Shown here piece after piece: positions 23,187-35,179 of a stretch of DNA of 48,079 nt. The stretch covers positions 1 through 48,079 of the forward strand of contig JANBPT010000282.1 in assembly GCA_027575765.1 (NCBI GenBank), written 5' to 3'. A program made the position numbers and the translations under genes. How positions within the stretch are numbered: position 1 is the first letter of the stretch; every line of letters begins with the position of its first letter. The notes under the pieces are model-generated. The model saw nothing but the letters and a program-made list of their open reading frames with translations, did no database searches and had not been told where the DNA came from. Source of the DNA: Tieghemiomyces parasiticus (Eukaryota; Kickxellomycota; Dimargaritomycetes; Dimargaritales; Dimargaritaceae).

Positions 23187-24841
23187 TTACTCAGTGGCCG
23201 CCAGCTTGACGGCTGATACGCGACCACTGCGGCTGATGCTGCCGGGGGCCAGGCGGGCTGTGCTGTACGTGGGAATATTCTCGGGTGAGTCGTAGACACG
23301 GAGGGCCGTGAGTAAGTAGCCTCCGCCGGCGCTCATGTTCATGGTCGGATGGGTACGGCCCGGTAGCACCTGGTACTCGCGCATCCAGCTCTCGCTAATT
23401 TGTGGCATCAAAAAGTCTGGGCTGGACTTCATGTGGGCAGCGGCCTCCACTAGACTCTCCTTGTCCGGGCTATAGATGACCACCGGTCGCGAACCTCCGA
23501 GCAGCGGGGTAAGCTCATTGAGGATGCTAACCGGTTCGTATTGGCTCGCGATGAGCAGACCGTCGAACCCTCCAGCCCAGAAAGTGTCCTGCGCCGCTTG
23601 GAGGCGTAGGAAGGCCTTCCGGCGGCGCTGGTAGCCCTTGAGGTCCGTGGTGTCCATGGAGCTCGTGTCCTCCTCCCGAAAGGAGGCTAGCGGGCAGAAG
23701 TAAACAGACGGGCCAGATGGTACGGCAAGAATTACAGGGTGAGTCGTAAGCTAAGGTCAGACGAGGGTGGTTACGGTGGCCGCAACGGAGGGAGGCCGGA
23801 TGTATCCTCATCAGACCCTTACGCAAAGGCGGGCCACGCCACCGCGGCATGTTGCAACTTACCTGCACGATCCTTGGAGACCCGGGACCACGAAAGGAAG
23901 TGCAGTTGGGACCGCACGTCCTGTGGGAGGGGCATGTAATCGAGCATCTCGTTGTTGGGACTGTCCCCCTCGTGGAGGGCCAGTACTAGGCCATTTGAAC
24001 TGATACGTGTCAGGGCAGCGCACAGGAGGAGGCCTTTGGTGTCATCCACCACCAGCAGGCGGGAATAAGCGTTGACGTTGACCGATGTGAGCATTTGGGA
24101 GAGGGTATCTACCCGCAAGCCGCGGGTGCGGAGGGGGTTCTTGGCAGTAGCGATACTGCACATGTTGTGGAGGGTGGGCGCCACGGTCGAAAACACCTTG
24201 TGGAATTTCTTTTGCTTGCGTGCTATGTACTTTGCCTTGGAGTACTCGGTCTTCTTGTTGAAGGCCACGTTGTTCTCCACCACCTTGCTGATGATTTGGT
24301 CGTGCGACACGTCACCCTGTAGGCTCGACTTTTTCAGCGCCTCGATCTCCTCGTAGCTCAGCTGCTGCGAGGACGCCTCGTCGACGATCTCCTGGTTGTT
24401 GGCGCCAGTCTCCTCTGAGGGGTGGCGCCGGGCAAGGGGATGGTATGGTTGTGTGGGCACGGTTAGGCTAGCCTACGGAGAGGGTAACGTTATCGACCGA
24501 GTTCTCGGCCTTACCGTCCGAGGTCATAGACCAACGCCCGTACGGTTGGTCGGCTACGTCCTCTGATAGTCCACTCATCATTTCCACTTACCCACCGCAC
24601 TGAGCGACTCGGGCCGGACGGGCCGGACTAGGTTCCGGTCGTACACCTCGAAGGTGAGACCGAAGGGGGTGCCGATGATCGACTCGCCCATAAAGGATCC
24701 GAACTTTCCTAGTCGGATCAGCTCGCCGGGAACGGGCTTCACGGGCTTGAAATTCCCGCTGGGTAGACGCAAGTAAATGCGCTGGCCCGCCTTGATGCAT
24801 TCGCTCTCCGGGAGATTCGTCGCTGGTACATGGTCGGCCAT
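23187..24841 (-). CDS. TRM6: tRNA (adenine-58-N1)-methyltransferase non-catalytic subunit Trm6
   Basis: Three exons: 24841-24592 (donor G|GTAAGT), 24414-23863 (acceptor CCCCTCAG, donor G|GTAAGT) and 23686-23187 (acceptor CCGCTAG). All junctions are phase 1, and the total of 1302 bases gives 433 residues (yeast Trm6/Gcd10 has 478). The start MADHVPATN is chosen because the frame upstream is not protein-like. Diagnostic segments are LIRLGKFGSFMGESIIGTPF (41-60), TGANNQEIVDEASSQQLSYE (86-105) and, near the end, the conserved region around GFDGLLIAS. With Trm61 (not in this window) it forms the nuclear tetramer that methylates A58 of tRNAs, including initiator tRNA-Met. Trm6 binds tRNA but lacks the SAM site, consistent with no SAM motif here. 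It is divergent from the kinase gene. Confidence 0.92.
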
Positions 24842-25434
24842 GGCGTGGTATGCTGTAGTTTCGACGGTATTGGGGAGGCTTGGATCCGTATGGTAGGAGG
24901 TGGGGACAGGGCGACCAGTGGCAGCGCAATTGAGGTAGAAGAGACTGTTCCTAATGTAAATGCTAGTCGAGAAAGGGCTCGTAGTAAGGAGACGGCGGTA
25001 ATGTATCGGATGGGCCATGTTGCGGCAGACCGCGTTGCACCCGGCCATTTTATTTTTTTTCTTTCGTCCTCATTCAGGTGTTGAGCGGCGTGTATTGGAG
25101 GGTGCCTGGTCACTGGGGGTATTGACCCGAAGCGCAGCCGCTAACGCGGTCGCCCCCCTCCCCCGGCCATGAGTGTGACCCGTCCCAGTGCCCTTGCCTT
25201 GGGTCATGGTTTCCAATTCAGCTCCATTCGCGCCCATACCGGCTAGCAACCCGAACGGCCACCCCCCCCCGTTTGCCCTGCCGTCACCATTCCCTTGTTC
25301 CTTACTAGCATACCTTGACTCCTACTACGGCCTGCATTCATAGTTGATTGCCATTCTCCCTCGGAAACGTCGCCCGGCCATCCCTCTCTACTTGGTCTCG
25401 GTACTTCCCCCCTCCTGCTGCTTGCCTTAACGCC
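24842..25434. promoter_or_regulatory. Divergent promoter of TRM6 and the kinase
   Basis: 593 bases between the two start codons. The kinase side is C/T-rich for about 200 bases before its ATG. There is an eight-T run at about 25049-25058. No clear TATA box in either direction. Confidence 0.4.
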
Positions 25435-28400
25435 ATGAGGATCGACAGCGAGTATACTCTACTGGAAAAGCTCGGTAGCGGGTCTTTTGGCGTGGTCTAC
25501 AAAGCGTACGTGACAGCCCAGTTCCATATTTTCGCTTCTTGAAAATTGGAAGGCTTCGATAATGGCGTCGGCCCACTGACCAACCCAGGGTGTACTATAT
25601 AGTTCCCGGGTGACTCCAGAGCATACTTCGGCTGAAAATTGACCCCCCCCGGTTCGATGTGCCTATCTCACGCGCCTCCCTGCGAACAGGATTCACGAGG
25701 AAACCGGCCGGACGGTCGCTATCAAGCAGATCGACCTGGACTCCGCGGACGAGGACCTGGATCACATTCGGCAGGAAATCCAAGTTCTGGCCCAGTGCTG
25801 CAATTCTCCCTTCGTCACGCGGTACTACGGTGCCACGGTGCGGGGGTTCCGCCTCTGGATCGTCATGGAGTATATGAACGGCGGGTCCTGCTTGGACCTG
25901 CTCCGTGCAGGCTCCTTCACCGAGGAGCAGATCGGCTGCGTGGTCTACCAGCTACTCCAGGGCCTGGTGTACCTACACAGTGAGAGCAAGATCCACCGAG
26001 ACATCAAATGTAAGGTTTGTTTTATTATAGTTTAGGCTATCGCTGCACGACATGCGTCAAAGTCGACGCAATGCTTTGGGTCTAAGTGAAAAAAAATTCA
26101 GTATATGTAACTGGCCTTTGACCATTCTCCTTCCGATGCAATCTTTGCCTTGTGCTCCACCTGTAGGTGCCAATGTCCTCGTCAATTCCGACGGCCGCGT
26201 CAAATTTGGTAAGCAGAGGTGCAGCTCGTCCAGCCCGTATTCGATTGTGGCCTTACGATTCGAGTATATCCGTTTAGCAACCTGTCACTCAATGTCACTG
26301 GAAACAACGTCGCCCCCTTTACCCGACCCCGTGCTGAATCCAAACCAGCGGATTTCGGAGTGGCTGCCCAGCTTTCCGAGCAAAAGAGCAAGCGTATGAC
26401 CTTCGTTGGTACGCCGGTAGGTGTAGGACCATTGCCTTCTCTCCTCCCCTTTCGCTCGACACCACGTATTTAGGGTTACACCATCCAACTAGATTCGGTA
26501 CTATTCGCCGCGTTAACGCTCCTTCAATGCCCATGGAAGGTTGACTATTTTTTGTCTAACGGCTATGGCGGCCCTAATGTTATACTTTGCGACTGTAATC
26601 CACCCTCTATCACGATTATCCCCGTCATTAGTACTGGATGGCTCCCGAGGTCATCCAGCGTGCGCAATACAATGAGAAGGTAGGTTGTAGACACCCACCT
26701 TGTATTTCTATATGTATATATATATATATATCATTGCGGCGCGATTCACTACCTCTGACTCACCTCTTCCGCCTTGACGGCTCTGCGCTCCCCTTTCAGG
26801 CCGATATTTGGTCACTGGGAATTACTGCGATCGAAATGGCGCAGGGGCTTCCACCCTACGCCAATCTGCATCCCATGAAAGCTCTGTTCCAGATTCCCAA
26901 AAATCCGCCCCCTGAACTCGACGACGTGGCCAAACCCCGATTTACCGATGCCTTCCACGACTTCCTGCGCTGCTGTCTCGTTAAGGATGCCCACCAGGTA
27001 GGAGCCCAGTGTTGGACTCGCCACAGGCCATAGTAATGATCCTCTCCTCCTCATTGGCTTGGAGATGACGCATTCGGAACCTGACTCTTGGGGCCTTCGA
27101 ATTTATCCCTCCTGATCTAACGGGAACTCCACCTGTACGTACCTGTACCTCTCCATACTGTACATGGTTCGCGCAGCGGCCCAGCGCGAGTCAGCTCCTC
27201 ACCCATTCGTTCCTCAGAACACACAGCCGCCAGGGTGATCTGGTCCGGACCATGGTGCTGCGCTACCAGGCCATGCGGGGAAACTCACCACCTCATGGAC
27301 AGTCCAAGGATACGCCCGACAGGCAACCGCCTGTGGCCGGGTAAGTGAGGCGCGCTTTGGCCGGTAACGGGCACGGGATGGCCACTAGTTTACGGTCTGG
27401 CCCTTAGTTTTTCTCTACCCGGTACCTGCTTACGGTGTCAACGGAGAGGGTAAAATTGGCGTTAACTACGCCACCACCCCTAAAACACTTACCTAGCCGG
27501 CTCACTATTTTGTAACTGCCTCTGACTCTTCCCAAACGTACCACGCGCCTTTTGTCAATCCCATGCTTGTACAGCGACGCCGATACCTCGCACACGGAGG
27601 ATGATTTCCAGTGGGACTTTGATCTCGGAACCTTGTCTACCCGCACTGCCCTGAACGTAACTACGGTGAGTGGATCATGGTCGATAGCTACTCGGCTGTC
27701 CACTATAGCTGGCCAACTATATGTCGGAGATGAACTGGCCAGCACTGCATACTGACACTTTCGAACGTAACCATCTGACACCGTCGCTTCGAAATTAAAG
27801 CAGGAAAGGTAAGTTGTTGCCCCTACAATGCGATGAGGCATATATATAGATATATGGGAAGAGACCTGGGATTGGCTATAGAGAAACACTGGCCCCGAAT
27901 AGGGTTGTAGCGTCTTTCAGTCCACCAATTTGGAATGGTACCTCACTAATTCACCAGCCCTGACCTACATCGATTTCTATGGGCCACCCCGCACGCTCCC
28001 ACTCAACAGTGCTCCTCAACTAGAGCCTATTGAGCCGTCGGTCGCCAGGGTCTTGCAAAAGCCACCAGGCCGTGATGACCCAGGTACCAGTTTATTGGAC
28101 AACGTTATTCTACCCGCCTTTTCCGAGGTACGTTACATGGGGCAGGTATCTGGCTCAGCGTGGCAGACGCCGATTGCAGAGCAGAAGCCGACCTGATAAT
28201 TCCGAAAGAATCCGCACTGGTGGTGACCGAGAACCCTCAATGTCGATCTCACCAGAGATTATTAACACGACCCATCCATTTAACTCACTGCCCCCTATCT
28301 TGAATTCCAATCAACATAGACCCACGGTCAACCGGACACTCAAGATGTGGCGCAGACTTTGACCACCATAAAAAGCGAACTTATGCGGCTGGGCCAACAG

Positions 28401-28841
28401 CAGCCCTCGCGGATCCTCGACCTCGTCAGGGAGAGTCTTGCGCGGCTTGACAGGTGAGAGATTCGACAAACCCTCCCCCTAGAGTACTATGTAAACACGA
28501 AATATGTTTGGAATTGTGGTTCATAGATAGCGGGTATCGCAGTCCGTCTCGCCACAGTCGACTCCGATTCTGCGTTGCAAGGTTATGATGTGTCCTAACC
28601 TCACCTATAAGTATCCCCCCCTTGTCCATAATTAACCAGTTATCCTAGCCTGAAACGGACACTGCTGGCCGAGATTCCAGCTTCCGTATCGCCCATGGCC
28701 GTACCCAGCCCCTTGCGGGTGTCACCCGCCGGCTGGGCCTCGATCGACTATTCCGAGTCGCTGCCCGCCTCCACCGCCAAGGCGATTGATGCCATGCGAA
28801 AAAGGTGGCTGCACCAGTGTGGCCAAACTGCCGGGCCGTAA
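25435..28841 (+). CDS. Germinal-centre-like Ser/Thr kinase (GCK-III, Sps1/MST3-4 type)
   Basis: Eleven exons: 25435-25505, 25690-26009, 26167-26208, 26349-26416, 26632-26679, 26800-26997, 27177-27340, 27575-27665, 27921-28127, 28320-28453 and 28649-28841. Every junction is GT-AG and in phase, giving 511 residues. The kinase domain spans about 7-270: GSGSFGVV (14-21), K36 of VAIK, E53 of helix C, HRDIKCAN (126-133), ADFG (145-148), GTPYWMAPE (165-173), DIWSLG and [11 protein letters not shown]-terminal part has [20 protein letters not shown] and a helical segment typical of the GCK-III dimerisation region that binds Mob/CCM3-type partners. These kinases act in Ste20-like pathways for septation, polarity, Golgi or sporulation. 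All catalytic residues are present, so it should be active. The exact orthologue (Sps1, Kic1 or Sid1 side) is not decided. Confidence 0.92.
26715..26731. repeat. (TA)n microsatellite in a kinase intron
   Basis: An uninterrupted TA run of about 17 bases inside the intron between exons 5 and 6 of the kinase. Confidence 0.8.
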
Positions 28842-28851
28842 CTCGTCAGCT

Positions 28852-28886
28852 GGGGGGGGGGGGAGGATGATATCCCTCCCCCCCCC
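28852..28886. repeat. Poly-G/poly-C hairpin just after the kinase stop codon
   Basis: A run of 12 G (28852-28863) is followed by AGGATGATATCCCT and a run of 9 C (28878-28886). The two halves can pair through the runs and the AGGAT/ATCCCT arms, leaving only a tiny loop. It begins 11 bases after the kinase TAA, so it would lie in the 3' UTR. It could stall polymerases or sequencing enzymes; a function is not shown. Confidence 0.65.
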
Positions 28887-31800
28887 TATTTGAAGACGTG
28901 CCGCCACCCCTGTAGCGCTGGCATCATCCGCGGCTGCTAGTTCGTATCCTAGTTAACCACGGTAATCATAAACAAACACTGCTCAACGTAACTCTAAAGC
29001 AGACTCGCCTAGCTGTCTGTCGGACCAGGAAATAAGCGGATTCCTGGCAGGGAGAAGGAAATATATTGACGAATACTCAGAAAAAGTAATGCAAGGAAAA
29101 GTGTCGACCTCAGAGGCCTGCCTCTGACTCATACAGCGGAACTCCCGTGTCGGCCAAAGGGTGAGCTACAATCACGTCAGGCCTTGGCTACTGAAAAGAA
29201 GGAGAGGAAGGACGGCGCAGGTCACCAGGGCTCCGCCGGCTCCACTTCAGTGTAACTGAGGCGGCGGCCACCTCCACCATCGCTGCTCTGTCTGCTATGA
29301 CTCGATAAGGCAACGGATACGTACTGCTAAAGTCCCATTGCATTAGGTCGACTCGCCGCCTTTTTCGGGAGCCTCCATTTTGTATACGTCGTACAAGGTT
29401 GCCAAATATATAGATATACATAAAGTGAATTCCCCACGGTAACCAACGCCTTGGTATACCAGACCGCCGAACGGGACGAAAAATAAGGTTATGCGACGAT
29501 GCTGAGAAGGCCTGCACCGTTTAGGCGTTGCCTCGCTGGCTTGGATATTTTCAAGTTTGGCAACTGCCTCTTTGGATGTTTTGCACCACCAATTAATTCG
29601 TACATTAAACAGCGGATGCCATTGGAATTGCATGCTTTCCAACTGGCGGTCCAGGGCCGGTGATTTTGAAGGTCGTTGACAGGTAGCACCAGAGCTGCAC
29701 CCCCAGTTCTACCATTATATGGTATGCTGGTGTCGCCGGGTCATTATGGCGACCACCCTGAACCAATGGCCTCCAATCGGGATATCGGGAAGTGCTAAGG
29801 ATATACGTTACCACTATCATTTTTTATACATTGCGGACGACAAATGGCGTACCGTGCCCATAGCAGGGGTAGTATTAAAGCTGGATTGTAATATCTTCAT
29901 TTCGAACCGATATTAAATACCACACATGGTTGCTGATGCACTTTCAAAGTCCGCACAATATCAATCAGAGCGGAGAACCCGATTAGAAATATCTGAATTG
30001 AGTCGTATACCATAGAAGCGCATATTACATGTCGCTACTCTCCCAATACTCAGCGACACCACTGGTTACTGACATAGGGTTGACAATTCCCACCCACTAG
30101 CTGCCGCCGCATCCCCCTCCCCTGATTTAGTACGCTTTTAGGCCAGCCGCAGGGTTTCACAACGGCGTCGCTGAAGATGACTTGATTCCACCCCGTAGTC
30201 CCCCCCTGCTCGCGAGCCTGTCTGAATTACGCTGCGGCTCCCCAACAGAATAATGTCCGTGGGCACTGGGTAGATAGGTATGGGTATTCCTTGCTGCCCA
30301 ATACCGCAGTAGCGAAGCATGGGCCAGCGCCTCGGCACCTACGAATATCATACGAGAACTACGGCATGGAGCTCAGCAGCACGATCCCATCGGCCCGATA
30401 CCACCAATTCCACCTTTCTTTCCTTCACTTCGGAACTCCTTAGTGAGGGTGAATTCGGTTAACGGAGCCATCTCACTCAGAATCTTACTTTTCTAACGTG
30501 CCTCTTAACACTCCCGGGGGCATTTTTTAACGTGGCAGGCAGGGTTTACTGAGCACGGAGCGATATAATCTGTATAAATAATATTTTTTATTGGACATGC
30601 TACGGGTGAAGACGTCGGTACTGTACCACTCAATTAGGACACTGGGGGATCACGGCTGCGTCGTAGCTACCCCGTCTAGGTTAACTGAAATCGTAATCTT
30701 AAGATAGTACACTCATCGGTAGATTTTTCAACTGTAGATTCATAGACTGCCTCGACTTCCGCTGCCAGTCCGCAAACCCCGTCAGAACAGTAGGTATTGT
30801 CAGCTCTACGCATGTTTGGACCTGTCTGCTGCTCCGCGTTGTACAGATAACGTAAATTGCCTGAGTGACCCTCCGATTCGGAACCATCAAGCAGCTTGGA
30901 AGTCAAAAAGGTTAGGTCACGCCGGGAAATACCGCTCAATGACGACTGCCCAATGGAGGTAAATAGTCACTGGAATCGTAACCACCCGTCCGTATCCAGT
31001 AACCTACCACCACCAAGTTATCAAGGTGCCGGTCAAACCATTGACCTTAGGAATCCATACGATAAAAAATAATGGCATCGAAGTGGTTCGCTAAGCAGGC
31101 TTGAATACCTTTACTGGTCGCTCTAGTCCTAGAAAGGGAATTAGTTATATAGATCTCCGAGGGCTACATATCGTACGGAAGCACGACTGGGTAGACCGGA
31201 TCGCGCACAGCGGCAGAGTGAGTCGACTTGCCAGCAGTCGGTTGAGAACTCCACATTCCCCTCTTTGGTTTTGTCCCCACCAATACCGCTGGAAACAGAA
31301 ACACTACGATCTGCTGGCCACCTAACCTTGGTGACTAGGTTGGAAAGGGCGATGGAATGCCGCCCCAAAGTGGCGCCCGCCTGTGCCATCAGACGCAAGG
31401 CTCAGGAACCTTCCCCGCCTCCTGCTGAATACCATTCACTGAACGTTGGTTGAGTCCACGGGCCAGTTTTCGAGCCACCTCCCCTTGGCAATGGCGTTTA
31501 TATGGTTTGCTCTCCTACCGGAGGGTCTATCATCATCTCGCCCGCCACTTACACAGGTAAGACACCAAATTGAGGCATGACCACTTAGGGACGGGGTTGC
31601 AAGCGAGGAGCCGACCGCACGACATCAATTGGCTGGTGACAGATTTGAAACCCCGTGGACCGGCTGGTAAACGGAGCGAGTAGCCAACGGCCACCTGACC
31701 GGCTAAAGGGTCTCAGATACTACCCCCCCCCATCATTACCACTTCCTAACCTCCGGCGCCTTGTACACATTTCTTCCGAAAAAGGCAGGCGATGATATAT

Positions 31801-33083
31801 GTGTGGTGGCACAACACGCCGCCGTAGCAACCACCTATAGCATGCGGAGGTCAGGATGTGGGATGAGGAGGGAATGTCCTGTATAGACTCATCTCCACCC
31901 ACCACCCGCGGCGGTCAGAGCGAGCCGACCCAGATGAATACCGATCCTGACTACGGTGCAAGGCTATGCCGGCTGGGGATCCATCCGACCGGCCCCTTAC
32001 TTGGCCAATTCCCTAGCCATGAACCGTCTCGTGCAACCCAGGACAACCGCCTCCCAGCGAACCTTGAGATTCCGGCGATACTAAATAAACTCGATCTTTA
32101 GCTGGCCCGCTTGGGGACTAGATCCCGTGTTCTCCCACTGCACTAATTGTCAAAGATAATTTGTGATTTCCGCCTTTAGTGAACCAGAGACAGGTGATGA
32201 CCGGCACGACAAACACGCCACGCCCCTATGTCCTTTCGATCCCGACGCTGCTCCCGGCACGTTCCTCGTTAGAGAAACTAGGGGCCCCTCCCGCTCTCCC
32301 CCGACCCCTAGACTCGCCACAATCATCCCATACATGGTTCGCCGCTGATGAATGTGACTAGGGTTGCAGCTCCACCGTTACGAGCTTTCGGTCTAGTCTC
32401 ACCCGCCACGGCTTCCGGTGGAGCTAGATGTGGAGGAGCCACCGAGGCTGAGGCGGATGGGGGACGTAAAATCCCAGTGGCAGTCACCTCCGTCGATTAG
32501 GGCCTCCCGCCCCCCCTCCCCTCCGCGACCCCTTTACCCTCCACCCCACTCAGCCCCTAGCCCACGCGAACCTGACGGGAGCGCTTACCCCTCACCACTC
32601 TTGTGGCGGACTTATGGTTATAAAAAGCACCAGGGTCCACCGCCCTCTAATGTGATTCAGATTCCACCCACAGCACTAACCGACTCCGCTATCCGAAACA
32701 CCCCTGGCCGCCCTCCGCGTACCTGTGACTTGACAAGTTCTACCTTCCCGTACGGACTAGTACCTGCCCCGGTTTCAATAAGGCCGCCTGCCACGGACTC
32801 AGTGGCCCTTCCCTTTCGATCTCAACACCGGTATCACCGCCGTCGCCTTGCCTTAGTCTTGTCCATTCCGTTTAGACCCAAGTTACTTTTCCCTTACTAC
32901 CCTTCACTTTCGTGCCTTTCACAGCAGCACCCTCCCCCTGCTTTCTATCCCTGCTCGCTGCCCGCCATTCTACATTTACCCTGCAGCACGTCACATTACA
33001 TCCGCCCAAATAACGCTCGCGGATCCTCGCCTTATCCGTCTAGTTACCATCTACCCAACCGCTCCTCCCTCTTCCCTCTCACC
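28887..33083. other. 4.2 kb without a confident gene
   Basis: No family motif was found on either strand. Plus-strand patches that could be exons or relics lie at about 31326-31562 (one frame interrupted by a single TGA at 31451-31453 and ending in a good ACAG|GTAAGA donor), 31856-32101 and 32163-32345. Their phases do not join into one gene. From 32418 to 33083 the frame of the transporter is open upstream of its ATG, but its translation is Pro/Arg/Ser-rich and contains the TATA box at 32619, so I read it as leader DNA. Confidence 0.4.
32619..32626 (+). promoter_or_regulatory. TATA box, possibly of the sugar transporter
   Basis: TATAAAAA, 465 bases upstream of the transporter ATG. The distance is longer than for the other TATA-bearing genes here, so either the leader is long (or spliced) or the match is incidental. 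The 180 bases before the ATG are strongly C/T-rich. Confidence 0.4.
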
Positions 33084-34553
33084 ATGGCCAGTCGAACGGA
33101 CTCGCGTGAGTCGAGTGTGACTTCCTTTATCCTCTTCAGCACTTTGGCTGCGTCTCTGGCCTCCTTCAATGTGGGCTGGAACACTGGCGTGACCAATATC
33201 CCCGAAAGAGTGATTCGGGAGTGCCCGCCGCAGGGCGGTGAGGGTCTGCCGACAGGTCTGTGTGTCACCGACGACCTGACCTGGGGCGTTGCCGTGGCCC
33301 TCTTTGCTATTGGCGGCCTGGTCGGCGGTCTGACGGCCGGTATGGCGGCCAACCGGTTCGGTCGCCGCCTGGTGTTAATCTTCAATAACGTATTTTTCAC
33401 CCTGGGTGGCCTGGTTCTGTCGGTGAGCCCCAACGTGGCTCTGTTCGGCCTGGGCCGTATCTTGACGGGGGTCGGGTGCGGCGTGTCCTCGGTGGTCGTA
33501 TCCACCTTCATGGGCGAGATCGCCAGCAACCGTAACCGCGGTGCGCTGGGCTCCATGCTACAGCTCACCCTCAACATTGGTATCTTGGTGACCCAGTGCC
33601 TCGGCCTGGGCCTCGACTTTGCCCCTGGATGGCGTATCCTGCTAGCCCTGACGGCCCTGCCAGCCCTCGTCCAGATCGGTCTACTCTGGGGGTGTGTGGA
33701 GACCCCGCGTTGGTTGGCCTCCAAAGGGCGCTACGAGGAAGCCCGGCGGTCTCTGGCGAAACTGCGCGCAGGCTATGACATTGAGGCCGAGTACGACGAG
33801 ATTGTCCGCGCTCAACGCCCGGCCTCTGCCGTGTCGGACGAACCTACCGGTAAGCAGGCCGAGGCCGAGGGCGGCGTCACTACCAGTTTTGAAACCGCGG
33901 CCGCCGGCGCCAACGTCACCTACTCAGTGGCCGACCTGTTCAGCGGTCGTGCCGGTCCGGTCCTTCGCCGTCACCTCTACATCTCCATCTTCCTGCACAT
34001 GGCCCAACAGCTCACGGGTATCAACGGCGTCATCTTCTACTCGACCAGCACCTTCACATCGTCATTCGGTGACGCTGCCAAGTACGTGACCATCGGTGCC
34101 GTGGGCGGCCTGGGCGTCTTTGTGACCACCGCGTCCCTCCTGCTGGTCGACCGCCTGGGTCGCAAGAAGCTACTCTTCACCAGTGCGGCCGGAATGGCCC
34201 TGAGCTCCACCCTACTCGTCATCGGCACTGCGACCAAGGCTGGCCCGCTGGTCCTCACGGCCGTCATGCTTTTCATCACCTTCTTTGGTATCGGTTTGGG
34301 CCCCATTCCCTGGCTGATTGTATCGGAACTTTTCCCCACGAACGCCGTCGGCGCCGCCTCCTCCGTGGCCATTGGTGCCAACTACTTGTGCAACTTTATC
34401 ATCGCCATGGTGTTCCCCAAGGTGGCCGAGGCGCTTGGTAACTACGGGTTTGTTCCCTACGCCATCATTGGCCTCGTGTGTGCCGTCATCATCTTTATGT
34501 TTGTGCCCGAGACCAAGGGCAAGTCTCTCGAGGAGATCACCCGCGGCCGCTAA
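33084..34553 (+). CDS. Sugar (hexose) transporter, major facilitator superfamily, GLUT-like
   Basis: Single exon, 489 residues, normal for the sugar-porter family. The start MASRTDSRESS follows a C/T-rich leader and ACC; the frame stays open further upstream but that part is not protein-like. Twelve membrane segments can be traced. Signature motifs are present: ANRFGRR between TM2 and TM3 (about 88-94), a GVGCGVSSVVVSTFMGEIA stretch with RG between TM4 and TM5, VETPRWL in the central loop (about 205), QQLTGINGVIFYS in TM7 (about 308), DRLGRKK between TM8 and TM9, GLGPIPWLIVSELFP in TM10, and VPETKGKSLEEI at the C-terminus (about 473-484). QQLTGIN and the GPIPW motif indicate a hexose substrate; direction and affinity cannot be read from sequence. 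The central cytosolic loop (about 215-275) is long and rich in Glu/Ala. Located in the plasma membrane by family knowledge. Confidence 0.93.
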   Translation: MASRTDSRESSVTSFILFSTLAASLASFNVGWNTGVTNIPERVIRECPPQGGEGLPTGLCVTDDLTWGVAVALFAIGGLVGGLTAGMAANRFGRRLVLIFNNVFFTLGGLVLSVSPNVALFGLGRILTGVGCGVSSVVVSTFMGEIASNRNRGALGSMLQLTLNIGILVTQCLGLGLDFAPGWRILLALTALPALVQIGLLWGCVETPRWLASKGRYEEARRSLAKLRAGYDIEAEYDEIVRAQRPASAVSDEPTGKQAEAEGGVTTSFETAAAGANVTYSVADLFSGRAGPVLRRHLYISIFLHMAQQLTGINGVIFYSTSTFTSSFGDAAKYVTIGAVGGLGVFVTTASLLLVDRLGRKKLLFTSAAGMALSSTLLVIGTATKAGPLVLTAVMLFITFFGIGLGPIPWLIVSELFPTNAVGAASSVAIGANYLCNFIIAMVFPKVAEALGNYGFVPYAIIGLVCAVIIFMFVPETKGKSLEEITRGR

Positions 34554-35179
34554 TTTTCATACACCTCCTTTCCCCTTCACTCCCTCTCGCTGCGTGCCAG
34601 CCCGACGCTTAGCTTTGACCCATTCCTTTCTTTCAGTTCGGCTGGTCACTTTACTGGTCTGTATTTATTTACTTCTTGTTTAGCTTTCTTTCGCTTTCTC
34701 TCCGTCCTGCTGGTGAAGCATTGGTCTACTTCTATTGTACCCATCGCCTTGTACTAGCGTTGGACTAAAACTAGTCCTTTGGCGACGCTTTCGCAAAATT
34801 AACGCTTACCGTTCCTTTACTATAGCCGGTTCAGAAAAAACCTAACGGTTAATAAATTCGTTCCGAATATATCACATCGTCGCCAATGGCCGTGTGGTTA
34901 CGATGAGATGGCGGTTGTCCCGGATAGCCTGTCAGTTCCAACGGGCATTTGGGCAGTGTATAGTTTTATGAGGGTTACAAGTGGTGAATTATCGAACCAT
35001 AGCTGCGCCCAGGCCCATTACCCGAAAGCAATAGTTGTTCGATATTCAGCCTTTGCCAATACCGTCACGACAGGTTTATTTTACAACGCTTAACCAGACA
35101 CAGAAAGTGAACGCGGAGTAGACAAAGGGTACAACACAACAAACTAATACTACATCCCGACATCGGTCGGTGCTTTTTA
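34554..35179. other. Convergent 3' region between transporter and CTK3
   Basis: The transporter side is T/C-rich and contains AACGGTTAATAAATTCG near 34840, a plausible polyadenylation area. No coding signal was seen. Confidence 0.5.

Noticed and set aside
27801..27809. Possible 8-base micro-exon (CAGGAAAG before GTAAGT) in the kinase
   Set aside because: Including it would break the frame with the next exon, whereas joining 27665 to 27921 is in phase with strong sites on both sides.
32418..33083. In-frame 222-codon N-terminal extension of the sugar transporter
   Set aside because: Sugar porters begin close to TM1; the extension is Pro/Arg/Ser-rich, contains a TATA box and a pyrimidine leader, and gives no recognisable domain.
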